Positions 6,173 through 6,295 of a stretch of 6,295 nt of DNA are shown here, one piece after another. A program made the position numbers and the translations under genes. The stretch's first letter is position 1; each line of letters opens with the position of its first letter. The DNA is taken from positions 1 through 6,295 of the forward strand of contig CALLAV010000201.1 in NCBI GenBank assembly GCA_938001995.1, written 5' to 3'. This stretch comes from an uncultured Amylibacter sp. GTDB lineage: Bacteria; Pseudomonadota; Alphaproteobacteria; Rhodobacterales; Rhodobacteraceae. The notes under the pieces are model-generated. The model did no database searches and was not told where the DNA came from. It was given only the letters and a program-made list of their open reading frames with translations.

Positions 6173-6295
6173 CTGTACCCTGCGTGCCCGTGGATTTTGT
6201 TGGGTATTATATGGCGCTTGGGCGTGTGGATTGCAATGGGGTGCTGAGGGTGGTTTGGACGACCTAGAATTGAGAGGTGTTCGTTTTTCCAAGGC
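6173..6295. other. Non-coding accA upstream region to window edge
   Basis: Apart from the promoter and ribosome site described for accA, I see no gene, hairpin or riboswitch-like element in this stretch. The accA frame stays open through it to 6292, but the predicted residues do not resemble AccA. Confidence 0.5.
6206..6236 (-). promoter_or_regulatory. Predicted sigma-70 promoter of accA
   Basis: On the minus strand TATAAT (6211-6206) is a perfect -10 box. TTGCAA (6236-6231) is a candidate -35 box with a 19-base spacer, slightly longer than the usual 17. Transcription would start near 6199, giving a leader of about 27 bases that holds the AGGG ribosome site. The -10 call is stronger than the -35. 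Confidence 0.55.

Noticed and set aside
5612..6247. 211-residue plus-strand open frame
   Set aside because: Fully antisense to accA, whose assignment is certain; no recognisable family.
6173..6292. N-terminal extension of accA
   Set aside because: The 40 extra residues do not resemble AccA and would run through the promoter.

Overview
The window looks like chromosomal DNA of an alphaproteobacterium, most likely a marine Rhodobacterales (Roseobacter-type) species. This rests on remembered family resemblance of AccA, of the FAD-dependent oxidoreductase paired with a DUF2783 protein, and of the PP1/ApaH-like phosphatase, plus moderate-to-high GC. It was not checked by a database search. No tRNA, rRNA, CRISPR array, insertion sequence, integrase or phage gene was seen.

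Layout. Positions 1-2309 (+) form a tight four-gene run: the 3' end of an unidentified membrane protein (1-144), a 117-residue two-helix membrane protein (161-514), a 528-residue class A flavin monooxygenase-type oxidoreductase (525-2111), and a 64-residue DUF2783 protein (2115-2309). The gaps are 16, 10 and 3 bases, so one transcript is likely, starting outside the window. This run meets a minus-strand calcineurin-like phosphatase gene (2306-3049) head-on; the two stop codons share the palindrome CTAG. The phosphatase is divergent, across 42 bases, from a 517-residue plus-strand gene (3092-4645). That gene encodes a predicted beta-helix-like repeat domain followed by a conserved membrane-anchor module of unknown function. 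The minus strand then holds a two-gene block: accA (start 6172, stop 5213), which has a good promoter, and downstream a DUF3592-like two-helix membrane protein (about 5177-4680). The latter is clearly AT-rich relative to its neighbours and has an ambiguous start codon.

How the genes work together. accA is core fatty-acid synthesis (malonyl-CoA formation). The oxidoreductase and DUF2783 pair probably act together in oxidation of an aromatic or similar organic substrate, but the substrate cannot be read from the window. The phosphatase may act in phosphoprotein or dinucleotide signalling. The beta-helix membrane protein and the DUF3592-like protein have no assigned role. I found no convincing new multi-gene defence or biosynthetic system. 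The items most worth following up are the beta-helix membrane protein, the AT-rich DUF3592-like gene with an odd start, and the oxidoreductase/DUF2783 pair. There is no gene-free stretch over 300 bases; the largest non-coding piece is the 123-base accA leader (6173-6295).
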